Assembly (NCBI RefSeq): GCF_001078055.1
Contig: NZ_CP010777.1
Coordinates: forward strand, 766,408 to 830,407
Length of the DNA: 64,000 bases
DNA from: Rufibacter radiotolerans
GTDB lineage: Bacteria; Bacteroidota; Bacteroidia; Cytophagales; Hymenobacteraceae
Direction: 5' to 3'
Part shown: positions 7,564-15,900 of the stretch, one piece after another
How positions within the stretch are numbered: the first letter of the stretch is position 1
Layout of the letters: every line of letters begins with the position of its first letter
The notes under the pieces: model-generated
Told to the model about the DNA's origin: nothing
What the model saw: only the letters and a program-made list of their open reading frames with translations
Databases searched by the model: none
Translations under genes and position numbers: made by a program

Positions 7564-9990
7564 ATGAAAACTTCTACCCTCGCCCAACTCACCCTTGCCT
7601 TTCTTTTTAGTGTAAGCGCTTTCCTAACCCAGGCCCAAACCAAGCCCGGCCAATTGGCGGGCACCGTGAAAGACAGCCTTCGGCAGCAGCCTATGCCTTA
7701 TGCCACCCTGGTGCTTAAGAAATATGAAGATACCTCCTTTCTGCAAGCGGTGGTGACCAATGAGCAGGGCGACTTCCAGTTCAGCAACCTGGGACAGGGA
7801 CTTTACTTTTTAACGGCAGATTACCTAGGCTACAAGAAAGTGAAAGTAGACTCTTTGCAGGTGGCCGCGATAGGGGAGGGTAAGGCCCTGTCTGTCCTAA
7901 TGGCGCAAGACGCCAAGCTGCTGAAAGCCGTGACCGTCACCGGCTATAAACCGTTTATTGAGCAGCAGAATGACAAGCTGGTGTTGAACGTGGCAAACAG
8001 CCCGCTAGCCGCCGGCGGCACCACCGATGAAGTGATTGCCCGGGCCCCGGGTGTGGTGGAAGCCAACGGCGGATTTCAGGTGCGCGGTAAAACGGCCATG
8101 GTTTTGATTGACGGCAGAAACACCAACCTGAAAGGCGAGGACCTGAAAAACTTCCTGAGTTCTATGCCTACCAACGGTGTGGCCCAGGTAGAGGTGATCG
8201 CCAACCCATCGGCTAAATATGACGCGGCGGGCGGCGCGGTGATTAATATAGTAACGGCCAAAAACAAAAACTACGGCACCAACGGAACCGCCACCTTTGG
8301 ACTGGGCATGGGCGAGAAAGCCCGCTACAACGCTGGCCTCAGCCTGAACCACCGCAGCCAGAAACTGAACCTGTACGGCAGCCTGGACCGTAACCACAGC
8401 CAGCCCTTCACCACCATCACCTCAGACCGCATGCTCACGGCAGAGAGCCGCGTACAGGAGCACACCTATGAGTTGAGAACCCAAGACAACAACTCGTTTA
8501 AGGTCGGCCTGGACTATGAGATCAGTAAGAAAGCCTCGGCTGGGATTCTGGTGAGAGGCATGGTAAACCAACGCAGCCGCGCCGGCGAAACCAACTCCCT
8601 GGTCACCCAGGCCAGTGCGCCCTTTGTTTCTTCTCAGGTAATGACCAACGGCAAAAGCCTGGTGGTAAGCCCATCCATCAGCGTATTCTACCGCACGGTC
8701 CTGGATTCTGCGGGCACTGAATTGCGCCTGGGCACGGATTATTTCAGCTACGGGAAAGACCTGGAGAACCAATTCACGACCCGTTTTTTCCAGGCCAATG
8801 GCCAGCAAAACCAACCTACGGCTTACCTGAGAGACAACTCGCCGGCGGGCAACTCCATCCAGACCACCACGGCAGACATCACGCACCCCCTCAAGAAAGG
8901 AACCCTGGAGGCCGGGCTTAAAGCCACTTTCACCCAAACCGACAATGATATTTTCTGGGAAGGCCGTACCGGCGAAGAAAACTGGGCCGTAGATGCTGGC
9001 AAGACCAACCACTTTGTCTACCATGAGAACATCAATGCCGCCTATACCAGCTACAGCACCAAGGTTAAGGAATGGAGCGTGCAGGTAGGGCTCAGGGCCG
9101 AGCAAACCAATACCAAAGGCACCTCGCTTACCTTAGCGCAAACCAACAGAAACAGCTACTTTCACTTGTTTCCCAGCGTGTCTGGCCAGTACAACGTCTC
9201 TAAAAAACAGCAGCTGGGTTTGTCTTACCGCAAGAAGATTGACCGTTTCCGATTTGATATTGTCAACCCCTTCGTGACCTATATCAGTCAATATTCCTAT
9301 GCCCAGGGCAACCCAAACGTGCAGCCTTCCATCTCGCACAATTTTGAACTGTCACATACCTTCAACCAGGAGTGGTTTTCTTCTTTGAGCTACGGCCGGC
9401 ATTTGAACGTGCTTTCTGAGGTGGTGAAGCGCCTGGAAGGTAGCCCGGCCGTGATCCACTCCTTTGCTAACTTCAGCAGTGCCAACCAGTGGAGCGGTTC
9501 TGTGACGCACGCTAAAGGCCTTTACTCTGGTAAATGGAATACCTCCAACACGGTAGGGTTCATCTCTGCGCAGGTAAACGGCCCGTCGGCTCGGTTCAGC
9601 AAGGCCAATGTCGCGTTTATGGTATCCAGCAACAATACGTTGCAGCTAGGCAAAGGCTTTAAAGCCGAATTATTCGCTTCTTACACGTCTCCGCTTACGT
9701 TTGGGGCCTTCGCGTTCAAAGCCAATTACAGCGGCAACCTGGGGCTTTCTAAAAGCGTGCTGGACAACCAGGGCACCCTTACTCTGAACCTGGCAGATGT
9801 GTTCAACACCCGTTCCCAGCGCTACAGCATCCACTCTTATGGGGTGAATGCGGAGACGGAAAACAAAACCGAAAGCCGCGTGGTCCGTCTAAACTTCTCT
9901 TACCGCTTCGGGAACAAGAACGTGAAAGCCAGCAAGGCCCGCAGATCTGGTAGTGAAGAAGAGAAATTCAGGATGGAAAGTAATCTGTAA
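7564..9990 (+). CDS. Outer-membrane beta-barrel receptor, TonB-dependent-like (OMP_b-brl_3 type)
   Basis: 808 residues from the ATG at 7564, which opens a signal peptide (MKTSTLAQLTLAFLFSVSAF...AQA). An ATG-less extension to 7489 is possible but has no signal character. After the signal comes a carboxypeptidase-regulatory-like domain (GQLAGTVKDSLRQQPMPYATL, about 30-110), then a plug domain with TAMVLIDGR and AGGAVINIVT, then a long barrel with alternating aromatic/polar strands. This is the subfamily of TonB-dependent receptors seen in many copies in Bacteroidota. Ligand unknown. It is upstream of, and on the same strand as, a LytS/LytTR pair, so regulation by that system is plausible but not shown. 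The C-terminus ends in a basic tail rather than the classic terminal aromatic. Confidence 0.88.
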   Translation: MKTSTLAQLTLAFLFSVSAFLTQAQTKPGQLAGTVKDSLRQQPMPYATLVLKKYEDTSFLQAVVTNEQGDFQFSNLGQGLYFLTADYLGYKKVKVDSLQVAAIGEGKALSVLMAQDAKLLKAVTVTGYKPFIEQQNDKLVLNVANSPLAAGGTTDEVIARAPGVVEANGGFQVRGKTAMVLIDGRNTNLKGEDLKNFLSSMPTNGVAQVEVIANPSAKYDAAGGAVINIVTAKNKNYGTNGTATFGLGMGEKARYNAGLSLNHRSQKLNLYGSLDRNHSQPFTTITSDRMLTAESRVQEHTYELRTQDNNSFKVGLDYEISKKASAGILVRGMVNQRSRAGETNSLVTQASAPFVSSQVMTNGKSLVVSPSISVFYRTVLDSAGTELRLGTDYFSYGKDLENQFTTRFFQANGQQNQPTAYLRDNSPAGNSIQTTTADITHPLKKGTLEAGLKATFTQTDNDIFWEGRTGEENWAVDAGKTNHFVYHENINAAYTSYSTKVKEWSVQVGLRAEQTNTKGTSLTLAQTNRNSYFHLFPSVSGQYNVSKKQQLGLSYRKKIDRFRFDIVNPFVTYISQYSYAQGNPNVQPSISHNFELSHTFNQEWFSSLSYGRHLNVLSEVVKRLEGSPAVIHSFANFSSANQWSGSVTHAKGLYSGKWNTSNTVGFISAQVNGPSARFSKANVAFMVSSNNTLQLGKGFKAELFASYTSPLTFGAFAFKANYSGNLGLSKSVLDNQGTLTLNLADVFNTRSQRYSIHSYGVNAETENKTESRVVRLNFSYRFGNKNVKASKARRSGSEEEKFRMESNL

Positions 9991-10043
9991 TCAGTAAGGC
10001 ACTGGATTTTAGATCCTGGAGGTTAGACTCAGAAGTATAAGGT

Positions 10044-10101
10044 AGAAGACTTCCGTTTTAGAGCTGATTTCTGGAAAACAGCCCCAAAACGGAAGTCTTC
10101 T
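10044..10101. repeat. R1 palindrome with extended outer arms
   Basis: The R1 core is flanked by AGAAGACTTCC on the left and GGAAGTCTTCT on the right, so the palindrome extends 11 bp beyond the core. It probably works as a transcription terminator after the beta-barrel gene. Confidence 0.8.
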
Positions 10102-10218
10102 TTAGAAGTGATTTGGCGCTGATAGTCAACTGATATTCCCTTTCAAACGCTGAAATTTCCTTTCTGTTAACAAACAGGCCTTTCTGCTTTACTCCTGAAT
10201 TTTCCACTTCCGCTCACC

Positions 10219-10242
10219 CTTGTTGGTGTTCTTACACCAAGC
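10219..10242. repeat. GTTGGTG hairpin repeat, copy 2
   Basis: CTTGTTGGTGTTCTTACACC followed by AAGC: a diverged copy of the hairpin at 571-591. Confidence 0.5.
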
Positions 10243-10295
10243 ACAACCAACACTACCTCCTCAACTCACTTTTTCACTTGCAAACTAGCTCTGCT

Positions 10296-11555
10296 ATGAA
10301 AACCGCCTTCATCTCCTCTGCCAAAAGAGAAAATAGATTTACCAGCCAGAGCTTTCCTTTCTCTAAAATTGGCAATACTTTTAAGGATGGACCTGTGACC
10401 GTTCGCGCAGCGTTCTCCTCTTTTCAACAACCAGTAAAAATGGCCCTTTGGCAGTTAATTAAAAAGTACCGGGTGGCTTTGGCCCATGCGGCTGTTTGGG
10501 TAAGTTTTCTGTTGCTGTGGGCCGCCACCACCATGTCGGCTAACCCGGGGGCACGGGTGAACGTGCTGCGCATGCTCATCACGTTTTTTCCGGCGGCCTA
10601 TACCTTCTACGGAAGCAATTTCCTGTTCTTTCGGCTGCTGCCGCGCAGGAAACCTCTGTTGTTTTTGGCCGCTGAGGTAGTGTTCTTCCTGTCTTGCCTG
10701 GTAGTGCTGTTGTTGACGGTGGGCACCCTTAGACCCATGGCCGACGGAGCGCCGGCAGATTGGCCGTCATTGAGTTCTTTCCTGTCTACGCCTTTGTGGC
10801 GCGATACCTTTTGGCTTTACGTGATGCTTACCGCCCTTTCCTTGGGCTACTATTACCTGAGGCAAAGCGGCAAGCGCTCCCAGGAACTTAAACTGACGTT
10901 GGCCCAGAAGCTGGAAGCCGAGAAAGGAAAACTGGAGGCCGAATACGCCTTCCTGAGGGCTCAGATCAACCCGCACTTTCTGCACAACACGCTCAACTTT
11001 TTCTATGCCAAATCGCTGGGCCACTCAGAAGAGCTCTCAGACGGTATTCTCACGCTTTGTGACATTATGCGGTATTCTCTGGAGAGCGAGGAAGACGCCC
11101 AAGGCACCGTGCTGCTCACCAAGGAGGTAGAGCACCTGCACAATGTTATCAAGATCAACCAGCTCAGGTTCAGCCACCGGTTGCAGATAGATTTCCAGAT
11201 TTCCGGCGACCTGCACGGCCTCCGGATAATTCCCTTGGTTTTAATTACCTTGGTGGAGAACGCGTTCAAGCACGGTGAAATGAATGACGCGGAGCACCCA
11301 ATAACTATTCAATTAGCGGTGCAGAAGCAAGGGCAGCTTTCTTTTACAGTGGCCAACAAAAAACGGAAGGGCCCTAAAGAGACCTCGCACGGCATTGGCC
11401 TGGACAATACCCGCAAGCGCCTGGCCGCGGCCTACCAAGACCACTATGCGCTGGAGGTGCAGGAAAACGAGGCCTTTTATGCCATCGCGCTCAAGGTGCA
11501 GGTACCGCAACCTGTTGGCCTTAAATCTCCGGCTGCCACGCTGGCCTTTTCTTAA
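10296..11555 (+). CDS. LytS-like sensor histidine kinase (His_kinase/HATPase_c)
   Basis: 419 residues from the ATG at 10296. An internal ATG at 10440 (MALWQLIKKYRV) would give the more usual short N-terminus directly before the first membrane helix and may be the true start. There are four membrane segments (about residues 60-200 by the longer numbering), then a coiled segment (LAQKLEAEKGKLEAEYAFLR) and the phospho-acceptor motif INPHFLHNTLNF (His about 227). The ATPase region has LVTLVENAFKHG (N box) and SHGIGLDNTRKRL (G box). No periplasmic sensor domain is visible. The paired response regulator follows after 22 bases. Role: signal transduction at the inner membrane; signal unknown. Confidence 0.92.
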   Translation: MKTAFISSAKRENRFTSQSFPFSKIGNTFKDGPVTVRAAFSSFQQPVKMALWQLIKKYRVALAHAAVWVSFLLLWAATTMSANPGARVNVLRMLITFFPAAYTFYGSNFLFFRLLPRRKPLLFLAAEVVFFLSCLVVLLLTVGTLRPMADGAPADWPSLSSFLSTPLWRDTFWLYVMLTALSLGYYYLRQSGKRSQELKLTLAQKLEAEKGKLEAEYAFLRAQINPHFLHNTLNFFYAKSLGHSEELSDGILTLCDIMRYSLESEEDAQGTVLLTKEVEHLHNVIKINQLRFSHRLQIDFQISGDLHGLRIIPLVLITLVENAFKHGEMNDAEHPITIQLAVQKQGQLSFTVANKKRKGPKETSHGIGLDNTRKRLAAAYQDHYALEVQENEAFYAIALKVQVPQPVGLKSPAATLAFS

Positions 11556-11577
11556 TTCCTAATTCTTAATTCCACCT

Positions 11578-12297
11578 ATGAACTGTCTCCTGGTAGACGA
11601 TGAAGAACACGCGCTGGAGGTCCTTCGGCACCACTTGAAGCAGGTACCAGCCTTAACGGTGGCGGGCGCCACCACAAATCCGCTGGAAGCGCTACGGTTA
11701 CTTAACAGCCAACCTATTGACCTGGTGTTTCTGGATATTCAGATGCCTGAGCTGTCGGGGTTAGATGTGGTGCGGGCCATCAATGGCAAATGCAAAGTCA
11801 TTCTCACCACCGCCTACAGTGAGTTTGCCGCCGAAGGGTTTGACCTGGAAGTGGTGGATTACCTGCTCAAGCCCATCTCCTTGCCCCGGTTTCTGAAGGC
11901 CGTGCAACGGGCTATGCGCACCACAGAGGTCACCGCGCCAGCACCCGCCCCAGAGCCCCTGGAGCATGAATACATCTTTGTCAAGACCGAGCTCAAAGGC
12001 AAGATGCTCAAGATCAATCTGGTAGACATTGATTACGTGGAAGGTATGAAGAACTATGTGGCCATTCACCACAACGGGTTGCGCACCCTAGCGCTCCTGA
12101 ATATGAAAGCCCTGGAAGACCGGCTCCCCTCCAGACAGTTCATGCGGGTACACAAGTCCTTCATTATTGCGCTCTCTAAAATTACCGCCATTGAAGGCAA
12201 CCAGATCCAGCTCAAGAACATTAAAGCTGACATTGCCCTGGGCGACACCTACCGCCAGGCCTTTCATGAGATTATGCGCAAAAAGTTGATGCAGTAA
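11578..12297 (+). CDS. LytTR-family response regulator
   Basis: 239 residues: receiver domain (1-120) with acidic pair D7/D8, phospho-acceptor D53 (FLDIQMPE) and the conserved K of LLKP. A Pro/Ala linker (TAPAPAPEP) leads to a LytTR DNA-binding domain (about 130-235: KINLVDIDYVEGMKNYVAI, FMRVHKSFIIAL). It forms a two-component system with the kinase just upstream and probably binds paired direct repeats near its targets. A degraded copy of its C-terminus, together with the R1 palindrome that follows it, is found at 14598-14834. Confidence 0.94.
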   Translation: MNCLLVDDEEHALEVLRHHLKQVPALTVAGATTNPLEALRLLNSQPIDLVFLDIQMPELSGLDVVRAINGKCKVILTTAYSEFAAEGFDLEVVDYLLKPISLPRFLKAVQRAMRTTEVTAPAPAPEPLEHEYIFVKTELKGKMLKINLVDIDYVEGMKNYVAIHHNGLRTLALLNMKALEDRLPSRQFMRVHKSFIIALSKITAIEGNQIQLKNIKADIALGDTYRQAFHEIMRKKLMQ

Positions 12298-12313
12298 GGG
12301 CAAGCCAGGCGAA

Positions 12314-12355
12314 GGCGTTTTGGGCCTGTTTTCAGAAAATCGGGCTCAAAACGCC
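12314..12355. repeat. R1 interspersed palindrome
   Basis: GGCGTTTTGGGCCTGTTTTC with right arm ending GGGCTCAAAACGCC, 17 bases after the LytTR regulator. The outer GGC/GCC extends the stem. Confidence 0.8.
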
Positions 12356-12483
12356 AGGATGGGAAGCTGGTTAGAGAAAGTAATATCTGGAGAGGAGCGC
12401 AATAGCGCTGGTTGGTTGAGACTTGGGCAAGCAACGGGTAGGCAGAGAAGCTTTATTGCTTACATTTAGTTTTTTAAAGGAAT

Positions 12484-13206
12484 ATGTTTCGTCATAGGGG
12501 CAAGAGCAGAACCTTCACGCACAATCTTAAACTGGCTTCTTTGCTGTCATTTGTTGCTGGCATTGTGAATGTAAGCGGGCTTTTTGCCGTGCAAAGACTA
12601 ACCACCCACGTAACAGGGCACTTTGCCTTTTTTGCCGACGAACTGGTTAAAAAGAATTATGGACAGGGCCTGGTTTACCTGCTTTTTATCCTTGCTTTTT
12701 TTCTGGGTGCTTTTTGCTCCAATCTAATAATAGAGCTTATTTCTAGAAGGGATGACCGCTTTATCAACTCCATACCCGTTGGAATAGAAATTCTCCTTCT
12801 GTCCTTTGTGGCTTTTCTTGACCCGCCAACCATTCTGGCTCAGGTAAATACCGTGGCTTGTCTGCTGTTGTTTGCCATGGGCCTGCAAAATGCCTTGGTG
12901 ACCTCTATCTCCAATTCCATTGTAAGAACCACCCACTTAACCGGGCTCTTCACAGATCTAGGTATTGAGCTCTCCCAGCTCTTCTTTTACAAACGGAAGG
13001 ACCAACAAAAAAAGCTTCGCTCCTCTATAAAACTACGCCTTACCATTATTTTCTTCTTCTTCTTTGGAGGCGTGACCGGAGGCTATGGGTATTTACTAAT
13101 TGGAATTAAAATCTTGTTGCTGACGGTTTGCCTATTGACTAGTGCGCTCATTTATGACAGCATCAAGTTCAAGATTGTAAGCATTAAAAGAAAATACCTT
13201 CGGTAG
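12484..13206 (+). CDS. DUF1275 (YoaK-like) membrane protein
   Basis: 240 residues with about six membrane segments. The N-terminal FVAGIVNVSGLFAVQRLTTHVTGH matches the DUF1275 hallmark (G-x-x-N/D-x..G...F..TGN/H), and MGLQNALVTSISNSIVRTTHLTG is the second conserved block. The family is widespread, membrane-located and without a proven role. The C-terminal half is AT-richer and lysine-rich. It converges on the cassette-like region, whose last boundary site starts 13 bases after its stop. Confidence 0.88.
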   Translation: MFRHRGKSRTFTHNLKLASLLSFVAGIVNVSGLFAVQRLTTHVTGHFAFFADELVKKNYGQGLVYLLFILAFFLGAFCSNLIIELISRRDDRFINSIPVGIEILLLSFVAFLDPPTILAQVNTVACLLLFAMGLQNALVTSISNSIVRTTHLTGLFTDLGIELSQLFFYKRKDQQKKLRSSIKLRLTIIFFFFFGGVTGGYGYLLIGIKILLLTVCLLTSALIYDSIKFKIVSIKRKYLR

Positions 13207-13219
13207 GTCCTGGGTTTAC

Positions 13220-13276
13220 GCCTAACGGGTTGTATAAGCGTCGGCCGTAGCATGGTGTTTATATTTTGTTGGCAGG
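13220..13276 (-). other. attC-like cassette boundary 1 (end of the 13259-13774 cassette)
   Basis: Minus strand: TGCCAAC (complement 13268-13274), inside the last codons of the gene, then an imperfect stem containing TATAA...TTATA, then GTTAGGC (complement 13220-13226), which matches the attC right core GTTRRRY exactly. TGCCAAC is the exact complement of the 5' end (G/TTGGCA) of the same cassette at 13790-13796, as expected for an integron cassette. Confidence 0.5.
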
Positions 13277-13774
13277 AGTTTTAATTTTCCTGCCGAATGC
13301 ATTGGCGTATACTTCAAAATAATCAAAGCCTTCCTTACCTAGTTTTTTTGTTTTCTTTTTAAGTTCCGCTATAACTAAATCAAAATCTTTACAGAAGAAT
13401 TCTGAGATCTCCACCTTCCTGTTTCCATTAGCATAAAGACAAATAACTTTTCTTTCTGAAAATTTTGTGGGTTCTCTTATAATTGTAAAGCCATCTATGC
13501 ATTCTAAAGGAATTATCTCAGAATTTAAAATACCTAATATAGGTTTAATAACAATCGAATCTCGATTAATTTGAACTGCATTCCACTTAACTTTAATTTC
13601 TCTTAAAAGAATAATATCCAGTAAAATAGCGAACAAGGATAACCAAAACTTTATGTAAAAATTGAATTTGTCATCTAGAAGAATATTTAGTGTTAGTTTA
13701 TACTGAAAGTATCCAAGCAATAGTAAGATGCTTAGAGCTATAATTATATTAAACTTCTTGAATTGAATTTCCAC
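13259..13774 (-). CDS. Hypothetical membrane protein (PH-like C-terminal domain possible)
   Basis: 171 residues, GTG start. Two membrane helices (about 8-30 and 42-60) are followed by a soluble beta-rich region (VKWNAVQINRDSIVIKPILG...) like the small PH-type membrane proteins, and a basic C-terminus. No family is firmly recognised. It is markedly AT-richer than the flanking genes and on the minus strand like its cassette neighbours. Its 3' codons (PAN) overlap the left core of an attC-like site, and its 5' end lies about 20 bases from the preceding boundary, so there is little room for a private promoter. Confidence 0.7.
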   Translation of the reverse strand: MEIQFKKFNIIIALSILLLLGYFQYKLTLNILLDDKFNFYIKFWLSLFAILLDIILLREIKVKWNAVQINRDSIVIKPILGILNSEIIPLECIDGFTIIREPTKFSERKVICLYANGNRKVEISEFFCKDFDLVIAELKKKTKKLGKEGFDYFEVYANAFGRKIKTPANKI

Positions 13775-13789
13775 TTATCTTTTAATTAA

Positions 13790-13840
13790 TGCCAACGTAG
13801 GCTACGGCATGTTTTAATGCGCTATAGGGGTTGTTACCTG
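13790..13840 (-). other. attC-like cassette boundary 2 (end of the LRR cassette)
   Basis: Minus strand: CAGGTAAC (complement 13833-13840), an imperfect stem (GCAT...ATGC inner pairs), then GTTGGCA (complement 13790-13796). CAGGTAAC is the exact complement of GTTACCTG at the 5' edge of the same cassette (14389-14396). Confidence 0.55.
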
Positions 13841-13849
13841 TGGTGCTTT

Positions 13850-14380
13850 TTAGTTAAGGCTATTAAAATATTCCTGCGTAGAGACTATTATCTTAATATC
13901 AGGAGATAAAGACTTTTTTACTATTTCAAAATCAGCCTTACTTAGTTTGACATCTACAATTTTCAGGACTTTAAGATTGGGTAGCGCTTTGATTTTATCT
14001 AACTCACTTATTATATCGAGTTCAGGGTTTATTGATAAGTCTAATACTTCTAACTGACTCAACTTTGTGATTGAATGTGGTAGAGTAGTTAACTTATTTG
14101 TATTCAGGATAAGTGTTTTTAATTTGGTGAGATTGCCGATTCTTTCAGGCAAGTTAGTCAAACTGTTAGCTTTACTATGGTCCACTTTCGACAGTGGAGG
14201 ATAAAACGTTATCTCACGACTGCCTAAGTCTAAAGAGGTGACGTTGGTGTTTTTTAGAACTTTTTCTGGGACAGCAGTCAATTTTTTCCCTCTTAAATCT
14301 ATATAGATCTCCGATTGGTTAGTTGGTGGACTAGAGCAGGAAATGAGCAGGAAAAGGATGTAAGCAAAAATATTTCTCAT
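13850..14380 (-). CDS. Leucine-rich-repeat lipoprotein
   Basis: 176 residues. Short signal peptide with lipobox LLISC (Cys about 15), then about five LRR units of ~23 residues (LPERIGNLTKLKTLILNTNK, LPHSITKLSQLEVLDLSINP, LPNLKVLKIVDVKLSK). LRRs mediate protein binding; the repeat pattern resembles the disease-resistance-like LRR class common in environmental bacteria. AT-rich, bounded on both sides by attC-like half-sites (14389-14396 and 13833-13840) that are complementary to each other. Probably a mobile cassette passenger. Confidence 0.8.
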   Translation of the reverse strand: MRNIFAYILFLLISCSSPPTNQSEIYIDLRGKKLTAVPEKVLKNTNVTSLDLGSREITFYPPLSKVDHSKANSLTNLPERIGNLTKLKTLILNTNKLTTLPHSITKLSQLEVLDLSINPELDIISELDKIKALPNLKVLKIVDVKLSKADFEIVKKSLSPDIKIIVSTQEYFNSLN

Positions 14381-14388
14381 TTGTATTG

Positions 14389-14430
14389 CAGGTAACGGCT
14401 GGATAAACGCACCAGTGCGTTTATTTCAAA
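14389..14430 (-). other. Cassette 5' edge and perfect hairpin
   Basis: CAGGTAAC (14389-14396; minus strand GTTACCTG) marks the 5' edge of the LRR cassette. It is followed by a perfect inverted repeat ATAAACGCAC/GTGCGTTTAT around 14403-14424. GTGCGTTTATTTC is repeated directly at about 14452-14464. Confidence 0.5.
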
Positions 14431-14597
14431 TATAGTCACTGATTTGAAGAGGTGCGTTTATTTCTTGTAAATGGTATTTAACCCGCTATGAATCATTGTT
14501 TTTCAAACTTTTTTGAATTTAAACAGCTGGGTGGACTTTTTCTAAATGGTCAAGCGGGCTTTTAGTATTCTCCATCCTTTTCTGGTGATGTGGGTGT

Positions 14598-14777
14598 TAA
14601 TCGACTAGTCAGACATTGATTACATGGAGGCTTAAATAACCGCGTGGCTATTCACCACAGTGGTCAGTTGAAAGCAACCAGCAGATCCAACTCAAAAACA
14701 TAAAAGCAAACATAGCTTTGGGAGACACGTACCGCAGCACTTTTCATGCCTTCAGGCGCAAGAAGTTTATGGAATAA
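14598..14777 (+). pseudogene. Decayed LytTR response-regulator C-terminus
   Basis: Reading across frames, the segment gives DIDYMEA, then RVAIHHSG, then a clean C-terminus IQLKNIKANIALGDTYRSTF...RRKKFME and a TAA at 14775-14777. This matches the end of the intact regulator at 11578-12297 (IQLKNIKADIALGDTYRQAF...MRKKLMQ). There are in-frame stops, at least one frameshift and an internal deletion of about 40 codons; the receiver domain is missing. It is followed by an R1 palindrome preceded by GCGAAGGCGTTTTGGGCCTG, as in the intact copy, so the duplicated unit included the downstream palindrome. Confidence 0.8.
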
Positions 14778-14795
14778 AGAAAGTAGGAGCGAAGG

Positions 14796-14834
14796 CGTTT
14801 TGGGCCTGTTTTTCAGGAAAACAGGCCCAAAACG
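14796..14834. repeat. R1 interspersed palindrome
   Basis: CGTTTTGGGCCTGTTTTTC with right arm GGAAAACAGGCCCAAAACG: near-perfect copy after the LytTR pseudogene. Confidence 0.85.
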
Positions 14835-14906
14835 GATATCCAAGAGTAACCGCAAAAAAAATTGGGGCTGTTTAGTAGAAGTGGACCAGTGTGTCCTAAG
14901 AGTAGT

Positions 14907-15725
14907 TTATCTCCTGTTACTGCCATTTCTAAATGCCATGGAAGCGGAAGTTGTTCTTTTTAGGAAGAGCTCCATCCCAACTAATGCCAGCACTAAAAGA
15001 GCTACGGCTGGCAGAATGGTGGCCCAATCAAGGTCTGGAGAATTTGTAGTTGCCGCCTGTGTCTGCTTAACCGTCCATATACTGACGGTGCTAGTTGCGT
15101 CTCCAAAGGCAGAGGTGGTCAAATTAGCGGCGTAATGGATTCCGGTGGGCATAGAAATACCTTTAGAATAAACGGCCGCCAGCCCAAAGATCAACCCCCA
15201 GATGGCAGGTCCATAAAAGGAGCTGGCCACAGACCACCCGTTGGCAATATGGTACAGGGCAAAAAGGATTGAGGTAATGAGGATAGCCCACCGGGTTCCT
15301 ATTCTGTCTTTCAGTATTTCCAGGGGGTATGCCCTAAACCCTAACTCCTCCATAAAGGCCAGCGGAAGTAAGGGCAAGGTCATGAGAAGAAAATTTAACA
15401 GATCACTTTTAGGGTTGGCCTCCAGTTTAACATGGCTGAAAAATAGAACCCCCGCTGCCAAAAGCCCCATTAATGCAAGGCCTATTACAACCCCGGTAAA
15501 GAAGTTTGGGATGGTCTTTCTATCAAACGTTAACCCAATAGTGGAAAACTGTTTTCTGTCAATTTTTAAAAATATGACTGTTGTCAGGAAAGCAGCCAGG
15601 ATACCTATGACTCCGTGGGCAACTCTTTCATAGGTGGCGGGAATGAAGCCCTTCACGAAAGAAAAAACCACGAAGATGCCGGTGAAAGCAACACAAAATA
15701 AAACAGACTTTATAAGGTATTTCAT
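14907..15725 (-). CDS. CPBP-family intramembrane metalloprotease
   Basis: 272 residues, about eight membrane segments. CPBP (Abi, CAAX-protease-like) motifs are all present: EELGFR (EExxxR), FALYH (FxxxH) and HYAAN (HxxxN/D-like). Members cleave membrane-bound substrates; roles include prenyl-protein processing and bacteriocin self-immunity, which cannot be told apart here. It lies within the cassette-like region. Upstream, AGGTAAC (15786-15792) resembles a cassette edge, and downstream an AGTAAC...GTTACT pair (14845-14921) overlaps its last codons, but the two do not match perfectly, so cassette status is uncertain. Confidence 0.87.
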   Translation of the reverse strand: MKYLIKSVLFCVAFTGIFVVFSFVKGFIPATYERVAHGVIGILAAFLTTVIFLKIDRKQFSTIGLTFDRKTIPNFFTGVVIGLALMGLLAAGVLFFSHVKLEANPKSDLLNFLLMTLPLLPLAFMEELGFRAYPLEILKDRIGTRWAILITSILFALYHIANGWSVASSFYGPAIWGLIFGLAAVYSKGISMPTGIHYAANLTTSAFGDATSTVSIWTVKQTQAATTNSPDLDWATILPAVALLVLALVGMELFLKRTTSASMAFRNGSNRR

Positions 15726-15900
15726 TCTGAGGTTTCTTGGAGTGGCGGCTTGACAGCGAAGCGATTTTCTGGAATACTTTCCAATAGGTAACGTGTAGCG
15801 TAAAGTGGGAGTCAGGTTGCTAATCAGAGCACAGAACCCTTTTTAGGGAAGAGACACTTTCCTGTAAAGCTGAAGTGGCTAATTAGTCTTCCCTTTTTCC

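Larger units (their letters stand above)
9991..10295. other. Intergenic region, repeats only
   Basis: 305 bases between the beta-barrel gene and the kinase gene. It contains an extended R1 palindrome (10044-10101) and a GTTGGTG hairpin (10219-10242). No gene or clear promoter was seen. Confidence 0.6.

Noticed and set aside
14845-14921. attC-like pair at the 3' end of the CPBP protease gene (AGTAAC...GTTACT)
   Set aside because: Only six paired bases, and the core does not properly complement the supposed 5' edge AGGTAAC at 15786-15792; kept as a weak possibility only.
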